Shown: positions 25,816-35,663 of the stretch, piece after piece
Numbering within the stretch: the stretch's first letter is position 1
How the letters are laid out: each line of letters begins with the position of its first letter
Assembly (NCBI RefSeq): GCF_006094395.1
Contig: NZ_CP035291.1
Span: 2,418,001 to 2,482,000 of the forward strand
Length of the DNA: 64,000 nucleotides
Origin: Staphylococcus haemolyticus
Lineage (GTDB): Bacteria; Bacillota; Bacilli; Staphylococcales; Staphylococcaceae
Direction: 5' to 3'
Position numbers and translations under genes: made by a program
The notes under the pieces: generated by a model
Database searches by the model: none
What the model was told of the DNA's origin: nothing
The model's input: the letters and a program-made list of their open reading frames with translations, nothing else

Positions 25816-26589
25816 CTGATGTCACCTACTTTACAATTTAATGATACATTTCTTTTGAAAATGATGGATTAGCTATTGTTATATACATTCATTACATTTT
25901 GAGCGTCATGCTTAAATTTGAGATTTCTAATTATGGGACAGTTGGGTTTGTAAATAATTACCCCTAAAAGCTGATAAGTATAAAAAGTATAAGCCTTTAC
26001 TATAAAAGATAATACCATATATTTCAAATTGAGCACGTTTTTAAATTCAAGCAATTAGTTTATCTTTTTATAATAAAAATATCAAATTTCAAAGCACAAC
26101 CCTCCAATATACGTATTTAGTGTACAATAATTTAGTTTTAACCATATTTTTTCGGTTTTTGAATACTCACTTATTAAGAAACAAAAAAGTGTATAGAAAA
26201 GGATATTTTCTTAACAAGCTATTTTAATACAACTTACTTGTTAAAAGATAAAGCATTAGAGAAGTTCAAATGTAATTATAATTACATTAAAGAAAAAATT
26301 TTTATAAGTAATCGACACTTTAAGATTTAAAAGGATAGTTCTTAGCTATCCTTTTTCTCATTTATTAGGGAAATAATTTTCATATATCAAGTAAAGTTAC
26401 AGTTGCGATAATTTCAACAACTTACTTTGTATGATTAGGGTGTACTCAAGTTAGGCACTTATAATATTTTCATTCTTCATCTATAAAAATATAAGTCTTC
26501 GTAAACCAATAGCTATCATATTAATGATATATAAATTTAAAGAAGAAAATACGTTTAAAAGGAACCAATATCATTGTTCAAAATGTCTA
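25816..26589. other. AT-rich intergenic stretch
   Basis: No gene supported. A 61-codon minus frame at 25869-26054 has no ribosome site and low-complexity coding. A hairpin AAAGGATAG/CTATCCTTT with T-runs on both sides (26329-26357) is a bidirectional terminator, probably the end of a lost gene. Nothing else recognised. Confidence 0.5.
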
Positions 26590-27150
26590 TTAAACAAACA
26601 CAGTCTTAAAAATATTATTTATTGCATATGTGAGTTCTTTCGGTGATTCTTGTCTGCCTCTTTGAACCCAATCTTGTAATACACCAAAAATAGCATTACT
26701 CATAAATATTATTAGTAAGTACTTTTCTTTATTTGTTAGTGAATTAGTATTTATTATAGGTACTAAATGAACTTCAATATTTTGTTGAAAATTTTTCTTT
26801 ATTGCTTGATGAATAATGTATGCACTCTCATCTTTTAATAGTAGTAACAATAATTCCCCTTCATAAAGCCAAAAATTTAATACATATTCAAAAAATTGTA
26901 TTCGTTCTATATGTTCATTTTTTCTCAACCATTTTTTCAATTTTTTCATCATTTCTTTTTGATATTGATATAAAAAATCATCTTTATTTGTATAATGCTG
27001 ATAAAAAGTCCCTCTACTAATACCACTTTCTCGACAAATATCTTTGACATTTATATCTTTATAAGGTTTGTCCTCTAATAGTCGAATCATATCGTTTTCA
27101 ATTTTAGTTAATGTTTTATATACACGCTTATCTATAATATTTTCATTCAT
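26590..27150 (-). CDS. TetR-family regulator of the divergent ABC exporter
   Basis: 186 residues, with the N-terminal helix-turn-helix NVKDICRESGISRGTFYQHY followed by a helical ligand domain. Divergent from the ABC exporter genes with 142 bases between, so it most likely represses them. The gap has AACAC/GTGTT dyads (27177-27197, and again near 27263) that could be operators. The inducer is unknown. Confidence 0.88.
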   Translation of the reverse strand: MNENIIDKRVYKTLTKIENDMIRLLEDKPYKDINVKDICRESGISRGTFYQHYTNKDDFLYQYQKEMMKKLKKWLRKNEHIERIQFFEYVLNFWLYEGELLLLLLKDESAYIIHQAIKKNFQQNIEVHLVPIINTNSLTNKEKYLLIIFMSNAIFGVLQDWVQRGRQESPKELTYAINNIFKTVFV

Positions 27151-27292
27151 TTATTGAATTCTCCTAAACGTTTTTGAACACTTATTATTATTGTGTTTGA
27201 TTATTTTTAATTAATACACTCTAACTTAGAAAATTAACTTATATTGAATATACAGTAATTAAACACAGTGTCAAATAAGGAGGAAAAATCAT

Positions 27293-28021
27293 ATGGCACA
27301 AACGATTGCAAAATTAACTGATGCAGTAAAGCAGTACGATAAACATAAAGTATTAGATCATATTAGCTTAAATATTCAAGAAGGAGAGTTAATCGGTCTC
27401 ATAGGCCCTAGTGGATCTGGTAAAACCACGACAATCAAATGTTTACTTGGTATGGAAAAATTAAATTCAGGAACGACAGAAATATTTGAACAACGTATGC
27501 CTAACCGTCAAGTGTTAAGCCATATTGGTTATATGGGGCAGAGTGATGCACTCTACGAATCATTATCCGCTAAAGAGAATCTTATCTTTTTTGGTCATCT
27601 AGCGGGAATAAAAGGCAAACAGTTAATAAGTAGTATTAATCATAATATGGGGCTAGTTAATTTGGAAGAGAAATTGAATAAGACTGTTAATACATTTTCA
27701 GGTGGTATGAAACGTCGTTTATCATTAGCAATCACACTTTTATCTGACCCAAGTCTCATCATACTAGATGAACCTACAGTAGGTATTGACCCTAAATTAA
27801 GACAACAAATATGGAATCAATTAAAGTATCTAACTAAACAAGGTAAAGCGGTTATCGTTACGACACATGTCATGGATGAAGCTGAACGTTGTGATAAAAT
27901 CGGCCTCATTGTAGAGGGTCGACTCTTCGCAATAGGTACACCAAATGAATTAAAACAAAAATTCAATGTTGAAACAATAGAAGAAGTCTTTATTAAAGGT
28001 GAGGAGGTTAAAAATCAATGA
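27293..28021 (+). CDS. ABC transporter ATP-binding protein (ABC-2 exporter)
   Basis: 242 residues. Walker A is GPSGSGKTTTIKCL, the signature NTFSGGMKRRLSLAI, Walker B LIILDEPTVGIDP, and the switch His is in VTTHVMDEAERC. The sequence pattern is of the DrrA/NatA drug or lipid exporter type. Ribosome site AAGGAGG. The stop overlaps the permease start by 4 bases. Together they form a two-gene exporter under TetR control. Confidence 0.92.
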   Translation: MAQTIAKLTDAVKQYDKHKVLDHISLNIQEGELIGLIGPSGSGKTTTIKCLLGMEKLNSGTTEIFEQRMPNRQVLSHIGYMGQSDALYESLSAKENLIFFGHLAGIKGKQLISSINHNMGLVNLEEKLNKTVNTFSGGMKRRLSLAITLLSDPSLIILDEPTVGIDPKLRQQIWNQLKYLTKQGKAVIVTTHVMDEAERCDKIGLIVEGRLFAIGTPNELKQKFNVETIEEVFIKGEEVKNQ

Positions 28022-29103
28022 AACTTTTAGCAATGATTCAACGTGTCATCATTGAATTATTAAAAGATAAACGTACACTAGCACTTATGTTTTTAGCACC
28101 TTTATTAGTCCTTACATTAATGTATTTTATTTTTAATTCAGATGAAGATACAACATTAACTATTGGTATTGACAACTCTGTATCAACTCAAATTACAGAT
28201 TCTATTGAAAGTAACAATGTTAAATTTAAGGATTTTACATCAAGCCAACATATTAAATCTAAAATTGAACATCATCATTTAGATGCTTTTATTTATCAAA
28301 ATAATCAAACCATACATGTTACGTACACTAATGAAGATCCAAGTAAATCGGCTTCGATTAAACAACTCCTTCATCAATCCATTCAAAAAAATAAAATGAA
28401 TGATATAAAAAAAGTAATGGTGTCTTTACCACAGTCTGCTAAAAATAAAGACACTAAAGATATCCAATTAGATAATACCTATTTATATGGTGATGAAGAT
28501 AGTAATTATTTCGATAAAATGTTCCCTATTCTCATGAGTTTCTTTGTCTTTTTATTTGTTTTTCTTATCTCAGGCATAGCACTTTTAAGAGAGCGCACAA
28601 CTGGAACAATAGAACGTGTACTAGCGACACCAATTAAAAGAAGTGAAATTGTTTTTGGTTACTTAATTGGATATGGTATTTTTGCTATAATTCAGACTTT
28701 AATTATTGTACTTTTCTCAATATATTTATTAAATATCAATTTAGCAGGCAGTCTGGCTTACGTTATACTTATTAATATTTTATTAGCTATTGCAGCATTA
28801 GTAATGGGAATTTTCATTTCGACCTTTGCAAATTCAGAATTTCAAATGATTCAATTCATACCTATTGTTGCTATTCCACAGGTATTCTTTTCTGGAATCT
28901 TCCCATTAGAAAATATGTCACCATGGTTAAGTAATATTGGCTACTTATTCCCACTACGATATGCTGGTCATGCCTTAACAAATATTATGATTAAGGGTCA
29001 AGGATGGTCTAATATATGGTTTGATGTATTGATACTTTTTGTTTTCATTATAGTATTTACTACTATGAATATTATTGGCTTAAAACGATATAGAAAAGTC
29101 TAA
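28018..29103 (+). CDS. ABC-2 type permease
   Basis: 361 residues. One N-terminal helix (TLALMFLAPLLVLTLMYFIF), a soluble extracellular domain of about 130 residues, then five helices, with the conserved ALLRERTTGTIERVLATPIK segment at the cytoplasmic junction and GIFPLENMSPWL near the last helices. It is the membrane half of the exporter; substrate unknown, likely a hydrophobic compound or antibiotic. It ends without an obvious strong terminator; 29104-29340 is AT-rich, with an AGAGCGCTCT palindrome and T-run near 29252. Confidence 0.9.
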   Translation: MKLLAMIQRVIIELLKDKRTLALMFLAPLLVLTLMYFIFNSDEDTTLTIGIDNSVSTQITDSIESNNVKFKDFTSSQHIKSKIEHHHLDAFIYQNNQTIHVTYTNEDPSKSASIKQLLHQSIQKNKMNDIKKVMVSLPQSAKNKDTKDIQLDNTYLYGDEDSNYFDKMFPILMSFFVFLFVFLISGIALLRERTTGTIERVLATPIKRSEIVFGYLIGYGIFAIIQTLIIVLFSIYLLNINLAGSLAYVILINILLAIAALVMGIFISTFANSEFQMIQFIPIVAIPQVFFSGIFPLENMSPWLSNIGYLFPLRYAGHALTNIMIKGQGWSNIWFDVLILFVFIIVFTTMNIIGLKRYRKV

Positions 29104-29387
29104 TATGACTTTAATTTTAAAATTTTATCCATCAATGAATGGGATTTTTATGCCTTTTCTTTCAAATTTCATACAAAATAGGAGTATATTATTGAATCCA
29201 ACGGCTATAGTGATTACGTCATTATTAAATTGCTTATATCTAAAATAATTCATAGAGAGCGCTCTTTTTTGTTAAATTTAATACTATAAATTGACTTGGC
29301 AATAGAACCATATTATGAGGATAATCTTATGAACTCTCATTATACATCTTTTTGCATTCTTCTACTAACCAGTGTTATAATTTAGAC

Positions 29388-29450
29388 AACAAGAGCTTCG
29401 TGCATTATATGCACCAATCCCCTCACTACTCGCAATAGTGAGGGGATTTT
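29388..29450 (+). ncRNA. antisense antitoxin RNA, locus B
   Basis: Plus-strand promoter: TTGCAT (29352-29357), 18-base spacer, TATAAT (29376-29381), identical in spacing to loci A and C. The RNA ends at the AATCCCCTCAC/GTGAGGGGATT hairpin and T-run (29416-29450), shared with the toxin mRNA. Confidence 0.78.
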
Positions 29451-29470
29451 TAGGTGCTGGCTAATATCGC

Positions 29471-29572
29471 CTATTTTTTCTTATTGTTACGTGTACGTAG
29501 CCAATACGTAAATAACGCAACAATACAACCACTGATGACTGTGGTCGTGATGTGAACAAGAGCTTCGACCAT
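29471..29572 (-). CDS. Fst-family type I toxin, locus B
   Basis: 33-residue peptide MVEALVHITTTVISGCIVAL then FTYWLRTRNNKKK: one transmembrane helix with a basic tail. It is closely related to locus A. The strong GAGAGGAGG ribosome site and 5' GTCGCC/3' GGCGAT complementarity are retained, and the -10 (TATAAT on the minus strand at 29636-29631) is intact. The antitoxin RNA is convergent from the 3' side. Confidence 0.85.
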   Translation of the reverse strand: MVEALVHITTTVISGCIVALFTYWLRTRNNKKK

Positions 29573-29732
29573 CTGATATGCACCTCCTCTCTGCGTCTAA
29601 ATTGACGCCTGAGAGATAGGCGACCTGTATATTATATCATCTGTACTAGATGAGTTACAGATAACTTCCGATAAGCCGTCTTATGTTATATAACTTTGTT
29701 TTTTATGGTATCAAGACAAGAAGATCATCCTC

Positions 29733-29850
29733 CAAAAACTTGTCGAATGGTCAGTTTAATAGCTCACGCTATACCGACATTCGTCTCCAAGTTTAGTTAA
29801 GGGTTCTTCTCAACAATCAATAAATTTTCTCGGCATAAATGCGTGTCCTA
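29733..29850. repeat. cruciform copy B, outer right arm lost
   Basis: On the minus strand it reads as copy A from GCATTTATGCCGAG through GTTGAGAAG, ACCCTTAAC and the tip TAGC/GCTA to GACAAGTTTTTGG. The GTTAAGGGT...CTCAACG arm is then replaced by sequence leading directly to the toxin locus. So the inner stems survive, the outer ones do not. Confidence 0.65.
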
Positions 29851-29875
29851 TTATTTATTTTATTCACTTTAAATA

Positions 29876-29917
29876 AAAAAAACGTGAAGTAAGCGAATTT
29901 GCAACTTACCTCACGGT
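29876..29917 (-). terminator. intrinsic terminator of the IsaB-like gene
   Basis: Minus strand: CGTGAGGTAAG pairs with CTTACTTCACG; eight T follow. Confidence 0.85.
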
Positions 29918-29933
29918 TTATACCTAAAATGTC

Positions 29934-30419
29934 TTATTCACTCATAATTTGACATTTATTCACATAGCCATTGTCAATATAAAATCGGACATTTTTATTA
30001 CCAATTTTGTACATATATACCTCACCCCATGCTGAAGTAGGAGAGTAATAATTTGGTTGACCATAATTTTGAATTAAAGTATTTTCATTAATAGAGTTTC
30101 CATCGAGAGAAAAGAAAACACCATTAGCTTTATTCTCAGATACACTATAAAGTGTTTGATCGTATAAATTTATTCGATTGTCACCAGTTGGATTCTTTGA
30201 TATTTGATATCCGTTGATAGTAAAATTATCGTATTTCAATGACTCTTTGAAATTTTTGTCTAATATAAATCCACTTTGATACGCAGTATAACCATCATAA
30301 TTATAATAAGGTTCGATAGACTCTTGCGCCTGTGCTTCCGTTGCATTAAATAGTTCGGGCGTTACAGAGAAACCCAAAACAATACCACTAGCTAGAACAA
30401 TTTTAGAAAATTTCTTCAT
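29934..30419 (-). CDS. IsaB-like secreted protein
   Basis: 161 residues with a Sec signal peptide (MKKFSKIVLASGIVLGFSVT, cleavage near AQAQES). The mature part contains PYYNYDGYTAYQSGFILDKN and KYDNFTINGYQISKN, the signature of immunodominant staphylococcal antigen B and relatives. IsaB binds extracellular DNA and is surface-exposed; the same role here is inference. AGGAGGG ribosome site. It lies between toxin locus B and IS1272 copy 1. Confidence 0.82.
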   Translation of the reverse strand: MKKFSKIVLASGIVLGFSVTPELFNATEAQAQESIEPYYNYDGYTAYQSGFILDKNFKESLKYDNFTINGYQISKNPTGDNRINLYDQTLYSVSENKANGVFFSLDGNSINENTLIQNYGQPNYYSPTSAWGEVYMYKIGNKNVRFYIDNGYVNKCQIMSE

Positions 30420-30610
30420 AAAAACCCTCCTAATTATTTATAATACATCTATTATTATTACATATATATTACAAAAAACATCAAAATTACAAAAAAATTA
30501 CAAAAATTACAAAAATATCTAAAGTTATTACTTTATCAACTTCGAAATTTAAATCATCAATCATTTTTTGTGACGCTCATAGTTAAACTCTGTTTACTTA
30601 TAAACTCTTT

Positions 30611-32320
30611 TTATGTGATACCTATAGACAATTGAAATTCCAAAACAAAAAATGAGTCCGGGACATAAAGTTCTTGGATAAGTGAAAAAAAGACAATTTC
30701 TATTGAAATAATATAGAAATTGTCTTTTTTATAAATTTTTTGATTATTTTCAGCTCGTTGAGCTACTACTTTTCTTATATTAAGTGCCATTAATACAAAA
30801 CCAAGTTCTCTTTTGACTTTATTGAGTCCTCGGACAGACATCCGAGTGAAACCCAAAATAGCCTTCATAAATCCAAAAACAGGTTCCACATCAATTTTTC
30901 TTTGACTGTAGATATTTTTTGTTTCTGGTTCTGAAAGCTTTTTGTTAATTTGGGATTTAAAATATTCCCAGTTATAATTCTTCATTATTTTTTTGTTTGT
31001 TTTTGAATTGAAGTTCATACATTGATTTTTCAGAGGACATTCTGAACAATCATCACATTCATATAATTTGAAGTCTCGCTTATAACCATACTTATCATGA
31101 CGATAGGCATATCTTTTAAAACCTAGCCGTTTATTATTCGGACAAATGAATTCGTCATTAATTTCGTCATAGTTCCAATTTTGAGTATTAAAGATGTCAC
31201 TTTTATATTTTTTAGTTTTATCTTTTATAAACATTCCATATGTTATGAGTGGCGTTCGATTAAAGTCATCTATAATTGCCTTATAATTTGATTCACTACC
31301 ATAACCTGCATCAGCTACAATATATTCAGGTAAATGACCGTAGGTCTCTTGAATTGAATTTAAAAATGGAATCATCGTTCTAGTATCCGTTGGATTTTGA
31401 TACACATTATAAGATAAAACAAATTGGGAATTTGTCGCTATTTGTAAATTATACCCTGGCTTAAGTTGTCCATTTTTCATGTGATCTTCTTTCATTCTCA
31501 TAAATGTCGCATCATGATCTGTCTTAGAATAACTATTTCTATCCTTTAAAATAGATTTTTGAAATTCGTATCGATACTTTCGCTCAAAATAATCATTGAT
31601 TTGCTTTTTGTATTTTTTGATTTTAGTTCTTTTGAGACGTATTTGTTTTCTTGTTTTAGTACATTTTTCATTGTTGATATGTTGGTTTAAATCTTCGATT
31701 TCTTTATCTAAGTGACTACCAATCAAATCTATTTCTTCTTTTGTTAATTCATTATCATGATCTTCTTTAATTTCCGGTATGATTTTATTGGTTACCAATT
31801 CATGGTAGAGGGCTTTAGAATCCTCATTCATCTTTGATTCATGGTTTTGAATACTCTTTTTCCATACAAATGTATATCGATTGGCATTTGCTTCAATTTT
31901 TGTACCATCAATAAAAATAGCTTTATCATCTATAAGATTTTGTTTTACACACTGACTGTAAAATTGAATAAATAAAGATTCTAATAAAGCATCTACTTTT
32001 GGATTTACTCTAAATCGATTAATTGTTTTATAAGAAGGTTTTTGATTTTGTGATAGCCACATCATTCGGATGCTATCATTAAGCATTTTTTCTATTTTAC
32101 GACCTGAGAATACAGATTGTGTGTAGGCATATAGAATCACTTTTAACATCATTTTAGGATGGTACGAAGTTGCACCACGGTGATGTCTGAATTCGTCGAA
32201 TTCATTGTCAGGAATTGTTTCAACAATATCATTTACATGTCGTGAAATATCATTTGTGGGGATAAGAACTGAAGTTTCCATTGGTAGAGTAAGTTGAGTC
32301 ATGTTATAATTTTTATACAT
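30611..32320 (-). CDS. IS1272 transposase, copy 1
   Basis: IS1182-family DDE transposase. The N-terminal HTH region is followed by DGTKIEANANRYTFVW (first catalytic Asp), ADAGYGSESNYKAI (second Asp) and KIDVEPVFGFMKAILGFTRM (catalytic Glu). A four-Cys zinc ribbon is near ECDDCSECPLKNQC. The frame runs 43 bases past the IS end into host DNA, so the last 15 or so residues of this copy are not IS-encoded. It appears intact and possibly active. Confidence 0.9.
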   Translation of the reverse strand: MYKNYNMTQLTLPMETSVLIPTNDISRHVNDIVETIPDNEFDEFRHHRGATSYHPKMMLKVILYAYTQSVFSGRKIEKMLNDSIRMMWLSQNQKPSYKTINRFRVNPKVDALLESLFIQFYSQCVKQNLIDDKAIFIDGTKIEANANRYTFVWKKSIQNHESKMNEDSKALYHELVTNKIIPEIKEDHDNELTKEEIDLIGSHLDKEIEDLNQHINNEKCTKTRKQIRLKRTKIKKYKKQINDYFERKYRYEFQKSILKDRNSYSKTDHDATFMRMKEDHMKNGQLKPGYNLQIATNSQFVLSYNVYQNPTDTRTMIPFLNSIQETYGHLPEYIVADAGYGSESNYKAIIDDFNRTPLITYGMFIKDKTKKYKSDIFNTQNWNYDEINDEFICPNNKRLGFKRYAYRHDKYGYKRDFKLYECDDCSECPLKNQCMNFNSKTNKKIMKNYNWEYFKSQINKKLSEPETKNIYSQRKIDVEPVFGFMKAILGFTRMSVRGLNKVKRELGFVLMALNIRKVVAQRAENNQKIYKKDNFYIISIEIVFFSLIQELYVPDSFFVLEFQLSIGIT

Positions 32321-32590
32321 AAGGCACCTCGTTAATTTAGTTTAGTGATGTTTATTAAATTATACGAAAGTGCTTTATTTTTTTAAAGTATTACAATGTA
32401 AAATTACATATAAATACAAAGTATTTTGGCGAGACTCTTGAGGGAACAGGACAAGCTGAAGACTACAGGCTGAAGCTGTCCCCTAAGAAAGCGAGCCAAC
32501 AATACGGAGTATTGTAAATAAAGAAGCCAGTAAATGAATTTGTTAAAACTCATTTACTGGCTATTTCTCTAGGGTTTATGTCCCAGACTC
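30654..32590 (-). mobile_element. IS1272 (IS1182 family), copy 1
   Basis: 1,937 bp bounded by GAGTCCGGGACATAAA and TTTATGTCCCAGACTC (inverted, one mismatch). The flanks continue the inverted symmetry: AAAAAT left and ATTTTT right, as if the element replaced the loop of a pre-existing hairpin. No target duplication is visible. The body is nearly identical to copies 2 and 3. Confidence 0.92.
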
Positions 32591-32666
32591 ATTTTTAATT
32601 AGTTTATTCAATTTTTCAATATAAAAGATACTATTGATATTATACTCTTGACGATTATAGATAAAT

Positions 32667-32777
32667 TTAATATTCAATATTTGGTATTTTATTTACATGT
32701 TTTTGATAGCGCTTAAGTACACTATAACCAATAGTACAAATAGCTATTGTTACAAATAATTTTTTCAAATTTGTCAT
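32667..32777 (-). CDS. small single-helix peptide downstream of lqo
   Basis: Either ATG at 32777 (36 residues) or, better supported by AAAAGGAA spacing, TTG at 32768 giving MKKLFVTIAICTIGYSVLKR and then YQKHVNKIPNIEY. It has a short hydrophobic N-terminal helix and a basic tail. It begins 10-20 bases after the quinone oxidoreductase stop, so it is co-transcribed. Its function is unknown. Confidence 0.5.
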   Translation of the reverse strand: MTNLKKLFVTIAICTIGYSVLKRYQKHVNKIPNIEY

Positions 32778-32786
32778 TCCTTTTCT

Positions 32787-34283
32787 CTATTTGTTTTCAT
32801 AATAATTTAATTCTAAGTCTTTAGATGTTTGTTTTCGAATGCTTCTCATTAATCCAATATCATTAACTAATGATTGACCGTAAGATGGTATCATTTTTTT
32901 GATTTTTGGTGTCCATTTTGATTCATATTCTGAGAAGTTTTTTTCAAGTACTTCTAAAGCTACAGAAACTGAAGTTGAAGCTCCAGGTGACTCTCCTAGT
33001 AAAGCAATAACTGAGTAATCTTTAGAATTAACTACTTCCGTTCCAAATTGAATATAACCTTTTCCATGGGCAGGTGTATCTTTAATGACTTGTACACGTT
33101 TACCAGCAGTATATAACTGCCAATCTTCATCACGTGCTTCTGGATAAAACGTACGTAAATGATTCATACAACCTTCTTTAGTCATTAATATTTGATCAAA
33201 CGAATATTTAATTAAAGGTAAGTTTTTTACTGCGGCAGATAAAAGCGTTGAAATATTATATGGTTTAATTGATTTAAATAAATCTAAATTTGAACCGTTT
33301 TTTAAGAATTTAGGACCTACACTAGCAAATGGGCCAAATAATAGTGTACGTTCACCATCAATATAACGCGTATCCAAGTGAGGTACAGTCATAGGTGGTG
33401 TACCTTTGGGCTCTTTACCATATACCTTAGCGTCATGCTTGGCTATGATATCAGGGTTAGTACAAATTAAGAATTGACCTGTAATTGGGAATCCTCCCAA
33501 ATTTTTACTTTCTGGAATACCTGTTTTTTGTAGTAATGGAATTGCTCCACCACCAGCACCAATAAATACATAATCAGCAAGTTCTGTTTGCACATCACCA
33601 CTATTGCGTTGACGTATTTTAACTTCCCATTTACCACCTTTTTGATGATTAAAATCTATGACTTCATGATTATATTGAACATTAGCATTTGGATGTTGTT
33701 CAATATTTTTAGCCATTTTTCGAGTAAGCTCACCAAAATTAACATCGGTACCTTCATTAATTTTACTAGCGGCCATAATATCACTCGAATTATGCCCTTT
33801 CATCATTAAAGGAATCCATTTTCTCATTTCCTCAATATCTTCCGTATATTCAATATTGTCAAACATCGGAAAATCTTTCATCGCATAATAGCGATCTTTT
33901 AAAAATTGAACATTATTTTTACCTCTTACAAAGCTAATATGAGGTAAAGGCTGAATAAATTCTTTAGGGTTAGAAATACTTTTATTTTTAACTAAGTGAC
34001 TCCAAAATTGTTTCGAAATTTCGAATTGCTCATTAATTTCTTTTGCTTTTTCAATATCAATTGAGCCATCAGGTTTTCTTACTGTATAGTTCAGTTCACA
34101 TAAAGCAGCATGACCAGTTCCAGCGTTATGACGTTCATTAGAACTTTCAATTCCTGGACGATCTAAACGTTCATATAGTTTAATATTCCAATTAGGTTCT
34201 ATTTCTTTAAGCATAGAACCAAAAGTAGTACTTAATACCCCGGCACCAATAATGACAACTGTTTTTGACTCTTTAGTATTCAT
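32787..34283 (-). CDS. lqo: L-lactate/malate:quinone oxidoreductase (Mqo family)
   Basis: Membrane-associated FAD enzyme of 498 residues that passes electrons from a 2-hydroxyacid to menaquinone. The FAD motif VVIIGAGVLSTTFGSMLKEI is at the N-terminus, NAGTGHAALCELNYT follows, and the C-terminal part has ALLGESPGASTSVSVALEVL. Overall it is closer to the S. aureus second Mqo paralogue, shown to be an L-lactate:quinone oxidoreductase, than to true malate oxidoreductase; that assignment is from recall of the two paralogues. AGGAAGAGG ribosome site. Confidence 0.8.
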   Translation of the reverse strand: MNTKESKTVVIIGAGVLSTTFGSMLKEIEPNWNIKLYERLDRPGIESSNERHNAGTGHAALCELNYTVRKPDGSIDIEKAKEINEQFEISKQFWSHLVKNKSISNPKEFIQPLPHISFVRGKNNVQFLKDRYYAMKDFPMFDNIEYTEDIEEMRKWIPLMMKGHNSSDIMAASKINEGTDVNFGELTRKMAKNIEQHPNANVQYNHEVIDFNHQKGGKWEVKIRQRNSGDVQTELADYVFIGAGGGAIPLLQKTGIPESKNLGGFPITGQFLICTNPDIIAKHDAKVYGKEPKGTPPMTVPHLDTRYIDGERTLLFGPFASVGPKFLKNGSNLDLFKSIKPYNISTLLSAAVKNLPLIKYSFDQILMTKEGCMNHLRTFYPEARDEDWQLYTAGKRVQVIKDTPAHGKGYIQFGTEVVNSKDYSVIALLGESPGASTSVSVALEVLEKNFSEYESKWTPKIKKMIPSYGQSLVNDIGLMRSIRKQTSKDLELNYYENK

Positions 34284-34410
34284 AAATGATTCCTCTTCCT
34301 TTTTTGTGACTAAGTAGTAGTGTAATACAATTCATCTTATAATAAAAATACTCATTTTTAATACGACCTATTCCATAAAAGAATAGATTTAAAAGCAACT
34401 AAAAAGCTCT

Positions 34411-34455
34411 AAAAGGTGCATTAAAGTTTTGTAAAACTTTAATGCACCTTTTTTG
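34411..34455 (-). terminator. terminator between hxlR and lqo
   Basis: AAAAGGTGCATTAAAGTTTT pairs with AAACTTTAATGCACCTTTT, an almost perfect 20-bp stem with a minimal loop. It is A/T-flanked on both sides, so it works in both directions; it closes hxlR. Confidence 0.85.
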
Positions 34456-34487
34456 GTGAAAACTTCTGATAATTGTAGGTTCTCTCG

Positions 34488-34838
34488 TTATCTATGATTA
34501 TTACTTTTAACTGTATCTAGAAAATCATCTCCCCAATCACAAATTGAAAAGACTACTTTATCAAGCTTTAAACCTATTTCAGTCAATCTATAATCCACTT
34601 TAGGAGGGACTACTGGATAAACCGTCCTTTCAAGAATTTTATCTTGTTCTAGTTCTCTAAGTTGTCTTATTAACATTCGTTGGTTGATATCAGGTAGTTT
34701 ATTTTGTAATTCACTTAATCTTAAGCGCTCATTTTGTAAAAGATGGTAAACAATGGCAATTTTCCATCTTCCACCAATGACAGACAGGGCTAAATCTTTC
34801 GATGTATAAAATTCTTTATTATTATATTCAATTAACAA
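34488..34838 (-). CDS. hxlR: HxlR-family transcriptional regulator
   Basis: 116-residue winged-helix protein: GGRWKIAIVYHLLQNERLRL, then DINQRMLIRQLRELEQDKIL, then the wing VDYRLTEIG. HxlR-type proteins activate formaldehyde-detoxification genes in Bacillus. It is divergent from hps with about 100 bases between, containing palindromes at 34862-34907. A Cys in FSICDWGDDF could act as an aldehyde or thiol sensor, but this is inference. Confidence 0.85.
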   Translation of the reverse strand: MLIEYNNKEFYTSKDLALSVIGGRWKIAIVYHLLQNERLRLSELQNKLPDINQRMLIRQLRELEQDKILERTVYPVVPPKVDYRLTEIGLKLDKVVFSICDWGDDFLDTVKSNNHR

Positions 34839-34861
34839 AACAAATCCTCCATTTTATATAG

Positions 34862-34907
34862 TGACAAAAATGTCAGTATTGTTATTTGAAGTAACTAATA
34901 CCATAAT
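34862..34907 (+). promoter_or_regulatory. hps promoter and HxlR operator candidates
   Basis: TGACA-AAAA-TGTCA (34862-34875) is a tight palindrome. Directly after it comes a promoter, TTGTTA (34879-34884), 17-base spacer, CATAAT (34902-34907). The spacer carries the dyad GTATT..GTTA/TAAC..AATAC. These are the probable activator or repressor sites of the divergent hxlR-hps pair. Confidence 0.55.
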
Positions 34908-34939
34908 AGCATTATAAAAGATAGAGAGGAGAAACTTTA

Positions 34940-35575
34940 ATGAAATTACAATTAGCAATCGATCTATTAGACCAAAAAGAAGCAGCAAAATTAGCTCAAG
35001 AAGTAGAGGAATTCATTGATATTGTAGAAATTGGAACACCAATTGTTATAAATGAAGGACTATCTGCTGTTGAACATATGAGTAAATCAGTCACTAACAC
35101 ACAAGTATTAGCAGACCTGAAAATTATGGATGCTGCTAGTTATGAAGTAAGTCAAGCTGTAAAATTCGGTGCTGACATCATAACAATTCTGGGTGTTTCT
35201 GAAGATGCTTCAATTAAAAGTGCTATCGAAGAAGCACATAACCATGGCAAAGAATTATTAGTTGATATGATCGCGGTTCAAAATTTAGAACAACGTGCAG
35301 CTGAATTAGATAAAATGGGTGCTGACTATATTGCAGTACATACTGGTTACGATTTACAAGCTAAAGGTGTATCACCTTTAGAAAGTTTACGTACTGTTAA
35401 ATCAGTTATTTCAAATTCAAAAGTAGCCGTAGCAGGTGGTATCAAACCCGATACAATTAAATCAGTGGCAGTTGAACAACCAGATTTAATTATTGTTGGT
35501 GGTGGCATAGCAAACGCTGACGATCCAAAAGCTGCTGCTAAACAATGTCGTGATATAATTGATGGAAATGCTTAA
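34940..35575 (+). CDS. hps: 3-hexulose-6-phosphate synthase
   Basis: Condenses formaldehyde with ribulose 5-phosphate (first step of the ribulose monophosphate route). It is a TIM-barrel of the OMP-decarboxylase superfamily, 211 residues. The hallmarks LADLKIMDAASYEV (metal/catalytic Asp-Lys-Asp), YIAVHTGYDLQ and VAVAGGIKPDTI are all present. GAGAGGAG ribosome site. The usual partner, 6-phospho-3-hexuloisomerase (hxlB/phi), is not adjacent; the following gene is a DJ-1 family protein instead. Confidence 0.9.
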   Translation: MKLQLAIDLLDQKEAAKLAQEVEEFIDIVEIGTPIVINEGLSAVEHMSKSVTNTQVLADLKIMDAASYEVSQAVKFGADIITILGVSEDASIKSAIEEAHNHGKELLVDMIAVQNLEQRAAELDKMGADYIAVHTGYDLQAKGVSPLESLRTVKSVISNSKVAVAGGIKPDTIKSVAVEQPDLIIVGGGIANADDPKAAAKQCRDIIDGNA

Positions 35576-35663
35576 CCATTTTTAATATATGTTTAAACTC
35601 CCCCCTTCTTAGTGTATATAATATCTAGATTTAAAAATTATAATTGAAAGGTAATGTTGTAAT

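Noticed and set aside
25869-26054. 61-codon minus-strand frame after marR
   Set aside because: No ribosome site, random-looking residues, AT-rich intergenic DNA.
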